Shown one piece after another: positions 28,114-35,789 of a DNA stretch of 64,000 nucleotides. Source of the stretch: an uncultured Bradyrhizobium sp. GTDB lineage: Bacteria; Pseudomonadota; Alphaproteobacteria; Rhizobiales; Xanthobacteraceae. The stretch is from assembly GCF_947648125.1 (NCBI RefSeq), contig NZ_CANSMR010000007.1, positions 186,001 to 250,000 of the forward strand, written 5' to 3'. The notes under the pieces were generated by a model. That model had not been told where the DNA came from. It ran no database searches and worked only from the letters and a program-made list of their open reading frames with translations. The position numbers and the translations under genes were made by a program. How positions within the stretch are numbered: position 1 is the stretch's first letter; every line of letters begins with the position of its first letter.

Positions 28114-28986
28114 CTAAGCCGTCGCGGCCTTCTGGGCCGCCGCGAAGACATCGCGGGGAAGCGTTGTGCCGGCGACGCGCTCCGTGCCCGTTACGCCGAG
28201 GTCCATCCAGCCCGCGTTGACGGCGTCGAACATCGCTTCAGCCGGTCCGGTTTGGCCCTTCGGGATGCCGAACTGCTCGAATGCCGCCGGCCACTCGGCC
28301 CGCGGGACGGCGAAGGCCCTGACTTCGCGCTGCATGACATCGCCCAGTTGCGCGGCGACTTCATCCGCACTGATCATCGAACCAAGTTCGATGACCCGAT
28401 GCCCCGACCACGCCGGCCCCGTCAGCAGCGTCGCCACCTCGGCACCGATGTCGTTCGTCGCGACCATGGTCGATTTCCGGTTGGTCGGGTTGTAGTAGAC
28501 GGGGAGCGTGCCGCCCTGGGCGACGTGCAGGCCGTAAAGGAAGTTTTCGAAAAAGCCGCCGGCGCGCACGAGGGCGGTCGGCGATGTCAGGTTGCGAAGG
28601 CCTTGCTCCAGCAACGACAGGGCCGTGATCATCCCCAGCCCGTTGGTTCGGTTCGCCCCCATCGACGAGAGGCCGACGACCCGCGGCGGCGCGGCCTTGG
28701 TCAGCGCCTCCGCATAATTCGCGATGATGCCCTTGGCTTCCTTGAAGTCCGGCGAGGGGGCCCAGACGGCTGGCAACATTACAAACGTGCCGTCGACACC
28801 CTTGAGCGCCCGCTCGATGGCGGCCGTGTCGTTCCAGTCGCCGTCCACCAGTTCCACTCCCTGGTCGGTCCAGCTTGCCGCCTTCGCGCGGTCGCGAACC
28901 AGCGCGCGCACTTTCTTGCCTTGCGCCAGCAGATGCCTGGCCGTTGCGCCGCCGACTTTTCCTGTGATTCCAGTGACTAGAAACAT
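28114..28986 (-). CDS. NmrA-like NAD(P)-binding oxidoreductase (QorB-like)
   Basis: A 290-residue atypical short-chain dehydrogenase. The N-terminus MFLVTGITGKVGGATARHLL carries the NmrA/QorB dinucleotide motif (GxTGxxG). VRALVRDRAKA and DWNDTAAIERALKGVDGTFVMLP continue the Rossmann fold. There is no YxxxK pair, as in NmrA-like redox sensors; QorB-type relatives reduce quinones with NADPH. The ATG at 28986 has a GGAG site. It is divergent from an hxlR gene, the classic arrangement for an HxlR/QorR sensor controlling its reductase. Confidence 0.82.
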   Translation of the reverse strand: MFLVTGITGKVGGATARHLLAQGKKVRALVRDRAKAASWTDQGVELVDGDWNDTAAIERALKGVDGTFVMLPAVWAPSPDFKEAKGIIANYAEALTKAAPPRVVGLSSMGANRTNGLGMITALSLLEQGLRNLTSPTALVRAGGFFENFLYGLHVAQGGTLPVYYNPTNRKSTMVATNDIGAEVATLLTGPAWSGHRVIELGSMISADEVAAQLGDVMQREVRAFAVPRAEWPAAFEQFGIPKGQTGPAEAMFDAVNAGWMDLGVTGTERVAGTTLPRDVFAAAQKAATA

Positions 28987-29025
28987 GCGTATTCTCCGGG
29001 TGCTAAATGGCCTATATTCTAGGGT

Positions 29026-29044
29026 AGGTCTCACATAGAGACCT
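29026..29044. promoter_or_regulatory. Candidate HxlR operator
   Basis: AGGTCTC (29026-29032) and GAGACCT (29038-29044) form a perfect 7-bp inverted repeat with a 5-base spacer. It sits in the 116-bp divergent gap between the NmrA-like and HxlR genes, where it could control both. Confidence 0.6.
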
Positions 29045-29102
29045 CCGGCCTGCACCGTAAGGAGGCAGTTTTTTGTAACCAGGACAGGAAAAGGGGACCG
29101 GC

Positions 29103-29528
29103 ATGAGCGATGCATTGAGCGCGATCGAGCGCTTCAGCCGATATCAATCGGACGACGCCCAGTCAGTAGAGCCCGTGCATTGTCCGGTGCGCGACGTGCT
29201 CGACTGCATCGGCGACAAGTGGAGCATCCTCATGATCATGACGCTCGCGACGCGACCGCAGCGCTTCGGCGAGCTTCGCCGAGCCATCCGCGACATCTCG
29301 AAACGCATGCTCACACAGACGCTGCGCGACCTGGAGCGCGACGGACTTATCACCCGCCATGTCTTTCCGACCAAGCCGCCGAGCGTTGAATATCGCCTTT
29401 CCCCGCTAGGCCAATCCCTGCTGGACCCGATGGCGAGCCTCATCGATTGGGCCGACCGTCGCTATGCGGATATCCACGCTGCGCGCGTCCGCTTTGACGG
29501 AGCCCCCTGTGATGTCCCGCGTGAGTGA
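29103..29528 (+). CDS. HxlR-family redox/aldehyde-responsive regulator
   Basis: A 141-residue winged-helix regulator. The family Cys is in [21 protein letters not shown] (residues about 21-40); the recognition region is [29 protein letters not shown], followed by the wing [12 protein letters not shown]. HxlR proteins such as YodB and QorR sense quinones, diamide or formaldehyde by that cysteine. It probably controls the divergent NmrA-like gene. A 9-bp-arm hairpin, TGATGTGAA-N7-TTCACATCA (29526-29550), begins at its stop codon. Confidence 0.88.
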   Translation: MSDALSAIERFSRYQSDDAQSVEPVHCPVRDVLDCIGDKWSILMIMTLATRPQRFGELRRAIRDISKRMLTQTLRDLERDGLITRHVFPTKPPSVEYRLSPLGQSLLDPMASLIDWADRRYADIHAARVRFDGAPCDVPRE

Positions 29529-29606
29529 TGTGAAACGGAAGTTCACATCATCGCGTGTGTGAGGTCTCGCGGCGTGCTTCAGATGGAGCTGGCCAGAGTT
29601 GTCGGA

Positions 29607-29640
29607 AAAGGCGCCCCGCTGCGGGCGAGGCGCCCTTTGT
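29607..29640 (+). terminator. Possible terminator after hxlR
   Basis: GGCGCC (29610-29615) and GGCGCC (29629-29634) form a six-base stem flanked by AAAA and CTTTGT. The T tract is short. It lies between the convergent hxlR and SDR genes and could serve both directions weakly. Confidence 0.4.
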
Positions 29641-29681
29641 ATTACCAGTGATGCGCTGATGGGCGTGAGAGGCGCGGTCGC

Positions 29682-30482
29682 TTACCCCGCGATCTCCAAC
29701 CCTGCGGTCGCATAGACCACGCCACCATCGACCGCGATGGTGTTGCCCACGACATAGTCGCCGGCGCGCGAGGCGAGATAGATCGCAGTGCCCGCCATGT
29801 CTTCGTCGCTGCCCACCCGCCGCGACGGAACGCGCTGTGCGACTTCGTCGGCGTGGTCGCGCGCGGCGCGATTCATGTCCGACTTGAAGGCGCCGGGCGC
29901 GATCGCGGTGACATTGATGTTGTCCTTGACCAGGCGCGTCGCCATCCGGCGCGTCAAATGGATCACCGCGGCCTTGCTGGCGGCATAGGAATAGGTCTCC
30001 ATCGGGTTGACGAAAATGCCGTCGATCGAGGCGATGTTGATCACCTTGCCCGGTTTGTCATGGGTCGCCGCCGCGCGCAGCGGCTTGGCCAGCGCCTTGG
30101 TCAGGAAGAAGATCGACTTGACGTTGAGGTTCATCACCTTGTCCCAGCCGCTCTCCGGGAATTCGTCGAAGTCCGCGCCCCATGCGGCGCCGGCATTGTT
30201 GACCAGGATGTCGAGCTTCGGCTCGCGCTTGATGATCTCGCTCGCGAGCTTGTCGCAGCCCTCGACGGTCGAGATGTCGATCGGCAGCGCGATGCATTCG
30301 CCGTCATAGGCGGCGGTGAGCTCCTGGGCGGTGGCCTCGCAGGGACCTGCCTTGCGCGCGGTGATGTAGACCTTCGCGGCACCCTGCGCGAGGAAACCGG
30401 CTGCGATCATCTTGCCGATGCCGCGCGATCCCCCGGTCACCAGTGCGACGCGGCCCTTCAGTGAGAACAGATCCTTGAACAT
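29682..30482 (-). CDS. Short-chain dehydrogenase/reductase (FabG/RhlG-like)
   Basis: A 266-residue classical SDR. I chose the ATG at 30482 because GGAGGAG precedes it; an upstream ATG overlaps that site. The cofactor motif is TGGSRGIGKM, the structural motif is NNAGAAWG, and the catalytic residues are Ser in NIASIDG and Tyr-Lys in YSYAASKAA. It reduces or oxidises a carbonyl/alcohol with NAD(P)H. The region GADFDEFPESGWDKVMNLNV resembles RhlG-type proteins from memory, but substrate cannot be deduced. Confidence 0.87.
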   Translation of the reverse strand: MFKDLFSLKGRVALVTGGSRGIGKMIAAGFLAQGAAKVYITARKAGPCEATAQELTAAYDGECIALPIDISTVEGCDKLASEIIKREPKLDILVNNAGAAWGADFDEFPESGWDKVMNLNVKSIFFLTKALAKPLRAAATHDKPGKVINIASIDGIFVNPMETYSYAASKAAVIHLTRRMATRLVKDNINVTAIAPGAFKSDMNRAARDHADEVAQRVPSRRVGSDEDMAGTAIYLASRAGDYVVGNTIAVDGGVVYATAGLEIAG

Positions 30483-30560
30483 GCGCTCCTCCATTGCGTT
30501 GCCGATGGTTCTGGGCGCGGCCGGGGATCGAGTCAAGAAGAGGGAAGGGATCGGTAGCCA

Positions 30561-30650
30561 GTAGCCCGGATGGAGCGCAGCGAAATCCGGGGCAGCATTA
30601 TCCAGGCGTGAGACCGCCCCGGATTGCGCTTCGCTTCATCCGGGCTACGC
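30561..30650. repeat. Palindromic repeat, family G, copy 1
   Basis: It starts GTAGCCCGGATGGAGCGCAG, CGAAATCCGGGG, and ends with CCCCGGATTGCGCTTCGCTT, CATCCGGGCTAC as the inverted copy. It separates the SDR and deacetylase genes. A half copy is at 44063-44099. Confidence 0.75.
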
Positions 30651-30669
30651 TCACTACGAAAAGCAGGTG

Positions 30670-31749
30670 CTATGCCGCGTCGATGCGACGAAAACCGTTC
30701 CACACCGCGGTGGCGGCGCCTGATGTCAGCACCGGCAAGAGCCGCGCGTCCTGGTAATTGCCGTTCAGCGAAACCCGCTGCAACGCCGTCAGATGGTCGG
30801 CACTTTCGGGAAACAGCATGCCCGGCCGCGTCGTCACCGCGGTCCGAAAGCCGATCGATCTGGCGAGCGCGAATTCGCGCTGCCCAGCCGCGATCCTGTC
30901 GCCATAGGGATAGGCGAGATGCAGCGCCGGACGCTGCAGCGTCTCCTCGATCCGCGCCCGGCTGGTGGCGAGCTCGAACGATGCGATCGTCTCGCTCTGC
31001 TTGGCGAGATTGCAATGGGTGATGGTGTGGGCGCCGATCGTGACCAGCGGATCGTCGGCAAAGCCGCGCAACTCGTCCCAGGACATGCAGAGCTCGCGCG
31101 CGATGCCGGCCTCGTCGACGCCGTGGCGCGTGCACAGCGCTGAGATCTCGGCCTGCATCTCCTGCTCGCCCGGCAGTGAGCGCAGCCAGTCGTGCATGCG
31201 GCTGAACGCTGTGCGCTTGGCTTGCGGCGTGTCGATCCGCGTCATGACGCCGGCGATCGGGACCTCGATCACCGATGCTGCCGCGATCACCCGCTCCAGC
31301 GCGATCCACCACAATTTGCCGCAGCCTTCGGCAAAATCGCTCGCGACAAACACCGTGAACGGCGCGCCGAACTCGCGCATGACCGGCAGCGCGAAATCGC
31401 GGTTGTCGCGGTAGCCGTCGTCGCAGGTGAAGCACGCGAAGCGCCGCGCGAAATTCCGTTCGGTGAGGCGGCGATGCGCCTCGTCCATGCTGACGACGTC
31501 GACGTCGAGCGCGCGCAGGTGCGTCAGCATCGCGCGCAGGAAGTCCGGCGTGACCTCGAGATGATGGTTGGGCTGGAACGCGTCGGCGCGGCGCGGGCGG
31601 ACGTGGTGCAGCATGAAGATGGCGCCGACACCGGCAAAGATCGGCCGTAGCAGGAAATGCGCACCCGAGAAATACAACGCCTCCATCCCAGCACGGATCA
31701 CGGTGTTGCGGAGTTGTTTCATGAGGGGCACGGGCTGGCCGATTTGCAT
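30670..31749 (-). CDS. Polysaccharide deacetylase family protein (NodB fold)
   Basis: A 359-residue carbohydrate esterase family 4-like protein. The first metal-site motif is FTCDDGYRDN (Asp-Asp near residue 116), the second is HTITH (near residue 235) for zinc binding, and a later motif is HLAYPYGDR. An N-terminal hydrophobic stretch (FSGAHFLLRPIFAGVGAIFML) could anchor it to the membrane. The length and the ExLxPH-free active site suggest a sugar N-deacetylase acting on an exopolysaccharide or lipid-linked glycan. No glycosyltransferase is adjacent, so the polymer is unknown. Confidence 0.82.
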   Translation of the reverse strand: MQIGQPVPLMKQLRNTVIRAGMEALYFSGAHFLLRPIFAGVGAIFMLHHVRPRRADAFQPNHHLEVTPDFLRAMLTHLRALDVDVVSMDEAHRRLTERNFARRFACFTCDDGYRDNRDFALPVMREFGAPFTVFVASDFAEGCGKLWWIALERVIAAASVIEVPIAGVMTRIDTPQAKRTAFSRMHDWLRSLPGEQEMQAEISALCTRHGVDEAGIARELCMSWDELRGFADDPLVTIGAHTITHCNLAKQSETIASFELATSRARIEETLQRPALHLAYPYGDRIAAGQREFALARSIGFRTAVTTRPGMLFPESADHLTALQRVSLNGNYQDARLLPVLTSGAATAVWNGFRRIDAA

Positions 31750-31891
31750 TCCGCCGCAAACTTAGCGAAAGACCACTGAAGAAACTGTTATCCCGATCCA
31801 ATATGGCGCCCCTGCCATGGCCTTTGATTTGGGGTTTGACAGTCAGCCAAGGGTTTGTTTTCTCTCTGGTTCCAGACCCGCAGGACGCTGA

Positions 31892-33286
31892 ATGCACGGA
31901 CTTTTCAAGTGGAGTAGCAAGTGGTGGCCGGGGGTGATTCCACTGGTCGTCCTGTGGGGCATCGCGGCCTGGACCTCAACGGCAACGGTCGAAGCCGACC
32001 TTGCTGCGCGTTCTAATGCCGCACTCAAGGACACCGTGCTCGACAAGCGCCGCATCAGCGTCGACGGCCGCGACGTGACCTTTGCGGCCAATGCCTTCTC
32101 CGAGGACGGCCGTCTCAGCGCGGTGGCATCGGTCGAGGCCGTGCCGGGCGTGCGGCTGGTCAACGACGAGACCCGCCTCGTTCCCGAGGCCAAGCCCTTT
32201 GTCTGGTCCGCAGAGCGCGACGTGGTGCGGGTCACGCTTGGCGGCAATGCGCCCCTGCCGTCGAGCAAGAGCAAGCTGACCGAGGCCGCGAAGGCCAGTC
32301 TCGGCGGTGTCGAGGTGGTGGATCAGATGGCGCTTGCCCGTGGCGCGCCGTCGCGGTTCGACCCGGCGGCGCTGTTGCTGCTCGACCAAATCGGCAAGCT
32401 GAAGGAAGGCAAGATCACGCTGACCGACAACAAGGTCGCTCTTGCCGGCATGGCGCGCGAGCTCGGCGGACGCGAAGCGGTCGCGGCGGCGCTGAAGAAC
32501 CTGCCGGAAGGCTATTCGATCGCCACCAACGACATCAAGGCGCCGCCTTACGTGTTCCAGGCCTACAAGGATCCGGTCGCGGTGACGCTGACGCTGACCG
32601 GCTACGTGCCCGACAACAACGTGCATGCCGCGCTCGTCGCCGCCGCCAGCCGTAAGTTCTTCAGCGAAAAGGTTGTCGACAATCTCAAGGCCAGCCTCGG
32701 CGCACCGTCAGGCTTTGCAGCGGCGGTGGTGCCTGCGCTCGGCGCGCTGTCGCGGCTGTCGACGGGTACGCTCGTGGTGTCGGACCGCGAGGTGAAGCTG
32801 TCGGGCGATGCGCTCTATGATGCCGCGGCCGGCCAGATCCGCGACGGGCTCGGCAAGGACTTTCCGCAGGGCTGGCAGTACAAGGCCGAGGTCACCGTCA
32901 AGCCGGCGGCGGCGCCGGTCGATCCCACGGTGTGTCAGCAGCTGTTTTCCGAGATCCTCTCCAAGGGCAAGATCCGCTTCGAGTCCGGCAAGGCCGACAT
33001 CGTCCCTGACTCCGCCGGTCTGCTCGACCGTCTGATCGAGACCGCGTTGCGCTGTCCCAATGCGACGATCGAAGTCGCCGGCCATACCGACAGCGACGGC
33101 GAGGAGGCGGCCAACCAGGCCTTGTCGGAGCGCCGCGCGCAGGCCGTGGTGGATTATCTCGTGCGCGCCGGACTGCCTGCCAACCGCTTCACGCCGATCG
33201 GTTATGGCAGCACGCAGCCGCTCGCCGGCAACGAGAGTGAAGACGGCAAGGCGCAGAACCGCCGCATCGAATTCGTGGTGAAGTAG
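31892..33286 (+). CDS. OmpA-family peptidoglycan-associated protein with BON-like repeats
   Basis: A 464-residue envelope protein. One N-terminal transmembrane anchor (GVIPLVVLWGIAAWTSTATV) is followed by BON-like modules in residues 30-320 (repeating patterns such as VSDREVKLSGDALYDAAAGQIRDGL). The C-terminal 120 residues are an OmpA peptidoglycan-binding domain: IRFESGKADIVPDSAGLLDRL, AGHTDSDGEEAANQALSERRAQAV, and the GYGSTQPLAGN...QNRRIEFVV end with the diaminopimelate-binding Asp and Arg. It likely tethers the inner membrane to the cell wall. The next gene begins two bases after its stop. Confidence 0.86.
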   Translation: MHGLFKWSSKWWPGVIPLVVLWGIAAWTSTATVEADLAARSNAALKDTVLDKRRISVDGRDVTFAANAFSEDGRLSAVASVEAVPGVRLVNDETRLVPEAKPFVWSAERDVVRVTLGGNAPLPSSKSKLTEAAKASLGGVEVVDQMALARGAPSRFDPAALLLLDQIGKLKEGKITLTDNKVALAGMARELGGREAVAAALKNLPEGYSIATNDIKAPPYVFQAYKDPVAVTLTLTGYVPDNNVHAALVAAASRKFFSEKVVDNLKASLGAPSGFAAAVVPALGALSRLSTGTLVVSDREVKLSGDALYDAAAGQIRDGLGKDFPQGWQYKAEVTVKPAAAPVDPTVCQQLFSEILSKGKIRFESGKADIVPDSAGLLDRLIETALRCPNATIEVAGHTDSDGEEAANQALSERRAQAVVDYLVRAGLPANRFTPIGYGSTQPLAGNESEDGKAQNRRIEFVVK

Positions 33287-33288
33287 CG

Positions 33289-33585
33289 ATGACCGTGCTC
33301 GCGACATTCTTTTGGGGTTGGCTGCTCGGTGCCGCGCTGCTCGGCTTCGGCATGGGCTGGATCGCGGTGGTGCATCGGGCGCAGGGCGTCTCGAAGGTCT
33401 GGATGCGCTGGCTCGCGCTGCTTGCCGCCGCGCTGGTGGCGTCGTCGTTTGCGCGGGTCGTGCCCGGCCGCTTCGGCTACTGGCTCGATCTCTTCCTGAT
33501 CATGTTCGCGCTCTATCTGGTCGGCTGCGCGATCGGCTCCTGGCTGCGCGACTGGGTGGTTTCGCGCAGCAGGCCCGCAAGCTGA
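33289..33585 (+). CDS. Small inner-membrane protein paired with the OmpA-family gene
   Basis: A 98-residue protein with three hydrophobic segments (about residues 5-28, 38-56 and 62-85) and a basic C-terminus (RDWVVSRSRPAS). It starts two bases after the stop of the OmpA-family gene, so the two are translationally coupled and probably interact. I do not recognise the family. Confidence 0.75.
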   Translation: MTVLATFFWGWLLGAALLGFGMGWIAVVHRAQGVSKVWMRWLALLAAALVASSFARVVPGRFGYWLDLFLIMFALYLVGCAIGSWLRDWVVSRSRPAS

Positions 33586-33656
33586 CCCCAAACCCCTGAT
33601 CCAGCAGGTCTGAACGGTGTCGCCAGGCGCAAGGCGAGCCGCATGCATTTTACCGC

Positions 33657-33684
33657 TTGACATCAATACGTACGTACGTATTAA
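33657..33684 (+). promoter_or_regulatory. TetR promoter-operator
   Basis: TTGACA (33657-33662) and TATTAA (33679-33684) are 16 bases apart, a plausible sigma-70 promoter. Between and over them lies a perfect 18-bp palindrome of AATACGTAC (33665-33673) and GTACGTATT (33674-33682). A TetR dimer bound there would block RNA polymerase, giving autorepression of the TetR-dehalogenase operon. The predicted start of transcription near 33691 is within a few bases of the ATG at 33694, so the transcript is probably leaderless. Confidence 0.78.
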
Positions 33685-33693
33685 ATCGTGTCC

Positions 33694-34284
33694 ATGCCAA
33701 AACCCTCTCTCCGTGATGCCATCCTCGACGCCGGCCTGAAGGAAATGTTCCGGACCGGCTATCACGGCACCAGCGTGCGCGACGTCACCGCCGCGGCCGG
33801 CGCGCCGCAAGGCTCGTTCACCAACCATTTCCGCTCGAAGGAGCTGTTCGCGTCGGAAGTGCTCGACCGCTACTTCCTCTATGTCCGCGGCCTCGTCGCT
33901 GAAGCCCTCGGCGACACGACGCTGCCGCCGCGCCAAAGGCTCAGGCGCTATCTCGATCTGATCACCGGCAAGCTGGCGCATGACGGCTTCACCCGCGGCT
34001 GCCTGATCGGGGATTTCAGCCTCGAGGCGTCGGGCTCGAGCGAGATGCTGCGCGAGCAGCTCGACGAGATCTTCCGGGAATGGCGTGCGCCGTTTGCGGC
34101 CTGCATCGCCGAAGCCCAGGCCAAGCGAGAGATCGCCTCCGACTTCGATCCCGATGCGCTTGCCGATTTCCTGCTCGCATCCTGGCAGGGCGCGATGCTG
34201 CGCATGAAGGTCGAACGCAGCGCGGCCGCGCTCGAGCGTTTCAAGACGATCGCCTTCCAAACCGTGTTCAAGGAGTTGCCATGA
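33694..34284 (+). CDS. TetR-family repressor of the dehalogenase operon
   Basis: A 196-residue TetR regulator. The helix-turn-helix reads GYHGTSVRDVTAAAGAPQGSF, then TNHFRSKELFASEVL, a standard TetR opening. The C-terminal ligand domain contains DGFTRGCLIGDFSLEASGSSE, as in AcuR/NemR-like regulators with an effector-sensing Cys. I chose ATG 33694; GTG 33688 is possible, and neither has a Shine-Dalgarno, in keeping with a leaderless transcript. Its stop overlaps the dehalogenase start (ATGA), so both are one operon. Confidence 0.87.
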   Translation: MPKPSLRDAILDAGLKEMFRTGYHGTSVRDVTAAAGAPQGSFTNHFRSKELFASEVLDRYFLYVRGLVAEALGDTTLPPRQRLRRYLDLITGKLAHDGFTRGCLIGDFSLEASGSSEMLREQLDEIFREWRAPFAACIAEAQAKREIASDFDPDALADFLLASWQGAMLRMKVERSAAALERFKTIAFQTVFKELP

Positions 34285-35189
34285 CCATGTCTGCCGATAT
34301 CAGTCTGCATCATCGCTCGGTGCTCGGGACCACGATGGCCTATCGCGAGACCGGACGCAGCGACGCGCCGCACGTGCTGTTCCTGCACGGCAATCCGACG
34401 TCATCCTATATCTGGCGCAACATCATGCCGCTGGTGGCGCCGGTCGGGCACTGCATCGCGCCCGACCTGATCGGCTACGGCCAGTCCGGCAAGCCCGACA
34501 TCGCCTACTGCTTCTTCGACCATGCGAACTATCTCGATGCGCTGATCGACGAGCTCGGCATCAGTTCGGCGTATCTCGTCGCCCAGGATTGGGGTACGGC
34601 GCTCGCGTTCCATCTCGCGGCGCGCCGTCCGCACCTCGTGCGCGGGCTCGCCTTCATGGAGTTCATCCGCCCGATGCGGGACTGGTCCGACTTCCACCAG
34701 CACGAGGCCGCCCGGGACACGTTCCGGAAATTCCGTACGCCGGGAGTTGGCGAAGCGATGATCCTCGACAACAATGCGTTCGTCGAACGCGTACTGCCCG
34801 GCTCGATCCTGCGCTCGCTCAGCGAGGAAGAGATGGCCGCCTACCGTGCGCCGTTTGCGACGCGCGAGAGCCGCAAGCCGACCTTGATGCTGCCGCGCGA
34901 GCTGCCGATCTCGGGCGAACCTGCCGATGTCGATCAGGCGCTCACCATCGCGCACGCGGCGCTCGCGGCATCGACCTATCCGAAGCTGCTGTTTGCGGGG
35001 TCTCCCGGCGCATTGGTGTCGCCGGCCTTCGCCGCGGATTTTGCGGCGAGGCTGCAGCATTGCGCGGTCATTCAGCTCGGCGCGGGCGCGCATTATCTGC
35101 AGGAGGATCATCCTGAGGCGATCGGTCGCTCGGTTGCAGGGTGGATCGCCGGGATCGAAGCCGTGAACGCGCAACATCTCGCAGCATGA
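34281..35189 (+). CDS. Haloalkane dehalogenase, DbjA-like (HLD-II), lacking the DbjA insertion
   Basis: A 302-residue alpha/beta hydrolase that would release halide from haloalkanes. Catalytic residues are clear: halide-binding Asn38 (HGNPTSS) and Trp104, nucleophile Asp103 (AQDWG), acid Glu127 (FMEFIRP), base His271 (GAGAHYLQEDH). Residues up to 130 follow Bradyrhizobium DbjA almost exactly from memory, with the same numbering (DbjA: N38, D103, W104, E127, H280). The His is nine residues earlier because a segment next to FHQHEAARDTFRKF that DbjA carries is absent. A good ribosome site AAGGAG (34270-34275) lies inside tetR. Assignment is strong; substrate range is unknown. Confidence 0.9.
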   Translation: MTMSADISLHHRSVLGTTMAYRETGRSDAPHVLFLHGNPTSSYIWRNIMPLVAPVGHCIAPDLIGYGQSGKPDIAYCFFDHANYLDALIDELGISSAYLVAQDWGTALAFHLAARRPHLVRGLAFMEFIRPMRDWSDFHQHEAARDTFRKFRTPGVGEAMILDNNAFVERVLPGSILRSLSEEEMAAYRAPFATRESRKPTLMLPRELPISGEPADVDQALTIAHAALAASTYPKLLFAGSPGALVSPAFAADFAARLQHCAVIQLGAGAHYLQEDHPEAIGRSVAGWIAGIEAVNAQHLAA

Positions 35190-35208
35190 GTGGATGGGAG
35201 AGCGCGCC

Positions 35209-35436
35209 ATGACCGACCTCTCGATCATCTATTGCCGTCCCTGCGGCTACGAGAAGCGCGCCAGGGAGGCCGCCGCGCTGCTGCGCGAACGGCTCGGGCT
35301 CGATCCGGAGCTCGTGCCCGGCAAGGGCGGCGTCTTCGAGGTCAAGCTTGACGGCAAAGTGATCGCCAAGCGCGTGAAGGGGCATTTCCCCGATGCCGCC
35401 GAAATCGTCACCGCAGTGGCTACGGCGCGGGCATAA
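35209..35436 (+). CDS. SelW/Rdx-family thiol-redox protein (Cys form)
   Basis: A 75-residue protein of the SelT/SelW/SelH (Rdx) family with a thioredoxin-like fold. The redox motif is IIYCRPCGY (Cys-x-x-Cys), in place of the selenocysteine of animal SelW. The later GKGGVFEVKLDGKVIAKR and HFPDAAEIV segments match the family. I chose the ATG at 35209, behind GGGAG (35196-35200). It follows the dehalogenase gene by 19 bp and should be co-transcribed; a functional link with dehalogenation is not established. Confidence 0.82.
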   Translation: MTDLSIIYCRPCGYEKRAREAAALLRERLGLDPELVPGKGGVFEVKLDGKVIAKRVKGHFPDAAEIVTAVATARA

Positions 35437-35459
35437 AAATTGACGCAGGCTTGCCTGAT

Positions 35460-35491
35460 CGCCGTCGCATCACCAATGCGGCGGCGATTTT
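35460..35491 (+). terminator. Terminator of the TetR-dehalogenase operon
   Basis: CGCCGTCGCA (35460-35469) pairs with TGCGGCGGCG (35477-35486) with one G-T wobble, loop TCACCAA, followed by ATTTT. It is 23 bp after the SelW-like stop. Confidence 0.75.
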
Positions 35492-35789
35492 CGCTGCGCG
35501 AGCGCCGCGGCGTCGCTCCCGCTCCCGTATTTTCCCGGATGGCCTTGCGCACCGTTGGGCGGGCTAACTGCCGCACGTCGATGTCAAGTCTTGTCGAAGG
35601 TGGCGAGAAACGCGCATATTTGTGCACCCGCTGTCATGAATCATCCCTAATATCTTGAAGATGCGCGTTTTATTGTCGTTTGACGAATTCCACTCCGGCT
35701 TAAAACGCGCTACAGGGGTCGGGGCACAGCGAAGCGCCGGCGGGGTTCGCCCGGGAGCCGCCGTCGCGGGATCGCAATTCGAGGTCTAG
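35492..35789. other. Non-coding gap before the flippase-like gene
   Basis: The remainder of a 353-bp gap. It contains an AT-richer stretch around 35619-35690 that may hold the promoter of the next gene. No RNA gene, repeat or operator is convincing. The next gene has no strong Shine-Dalgarno immediately upstream. Confidence 0.4.

Noticed and set aside
33665-33682. ACGT microsatellite
   Set aside because: The repeat is short and part of a perfect 18-bp palindrome that fits a TetR operator between promoter elements, so a regulatory site is the better reading.
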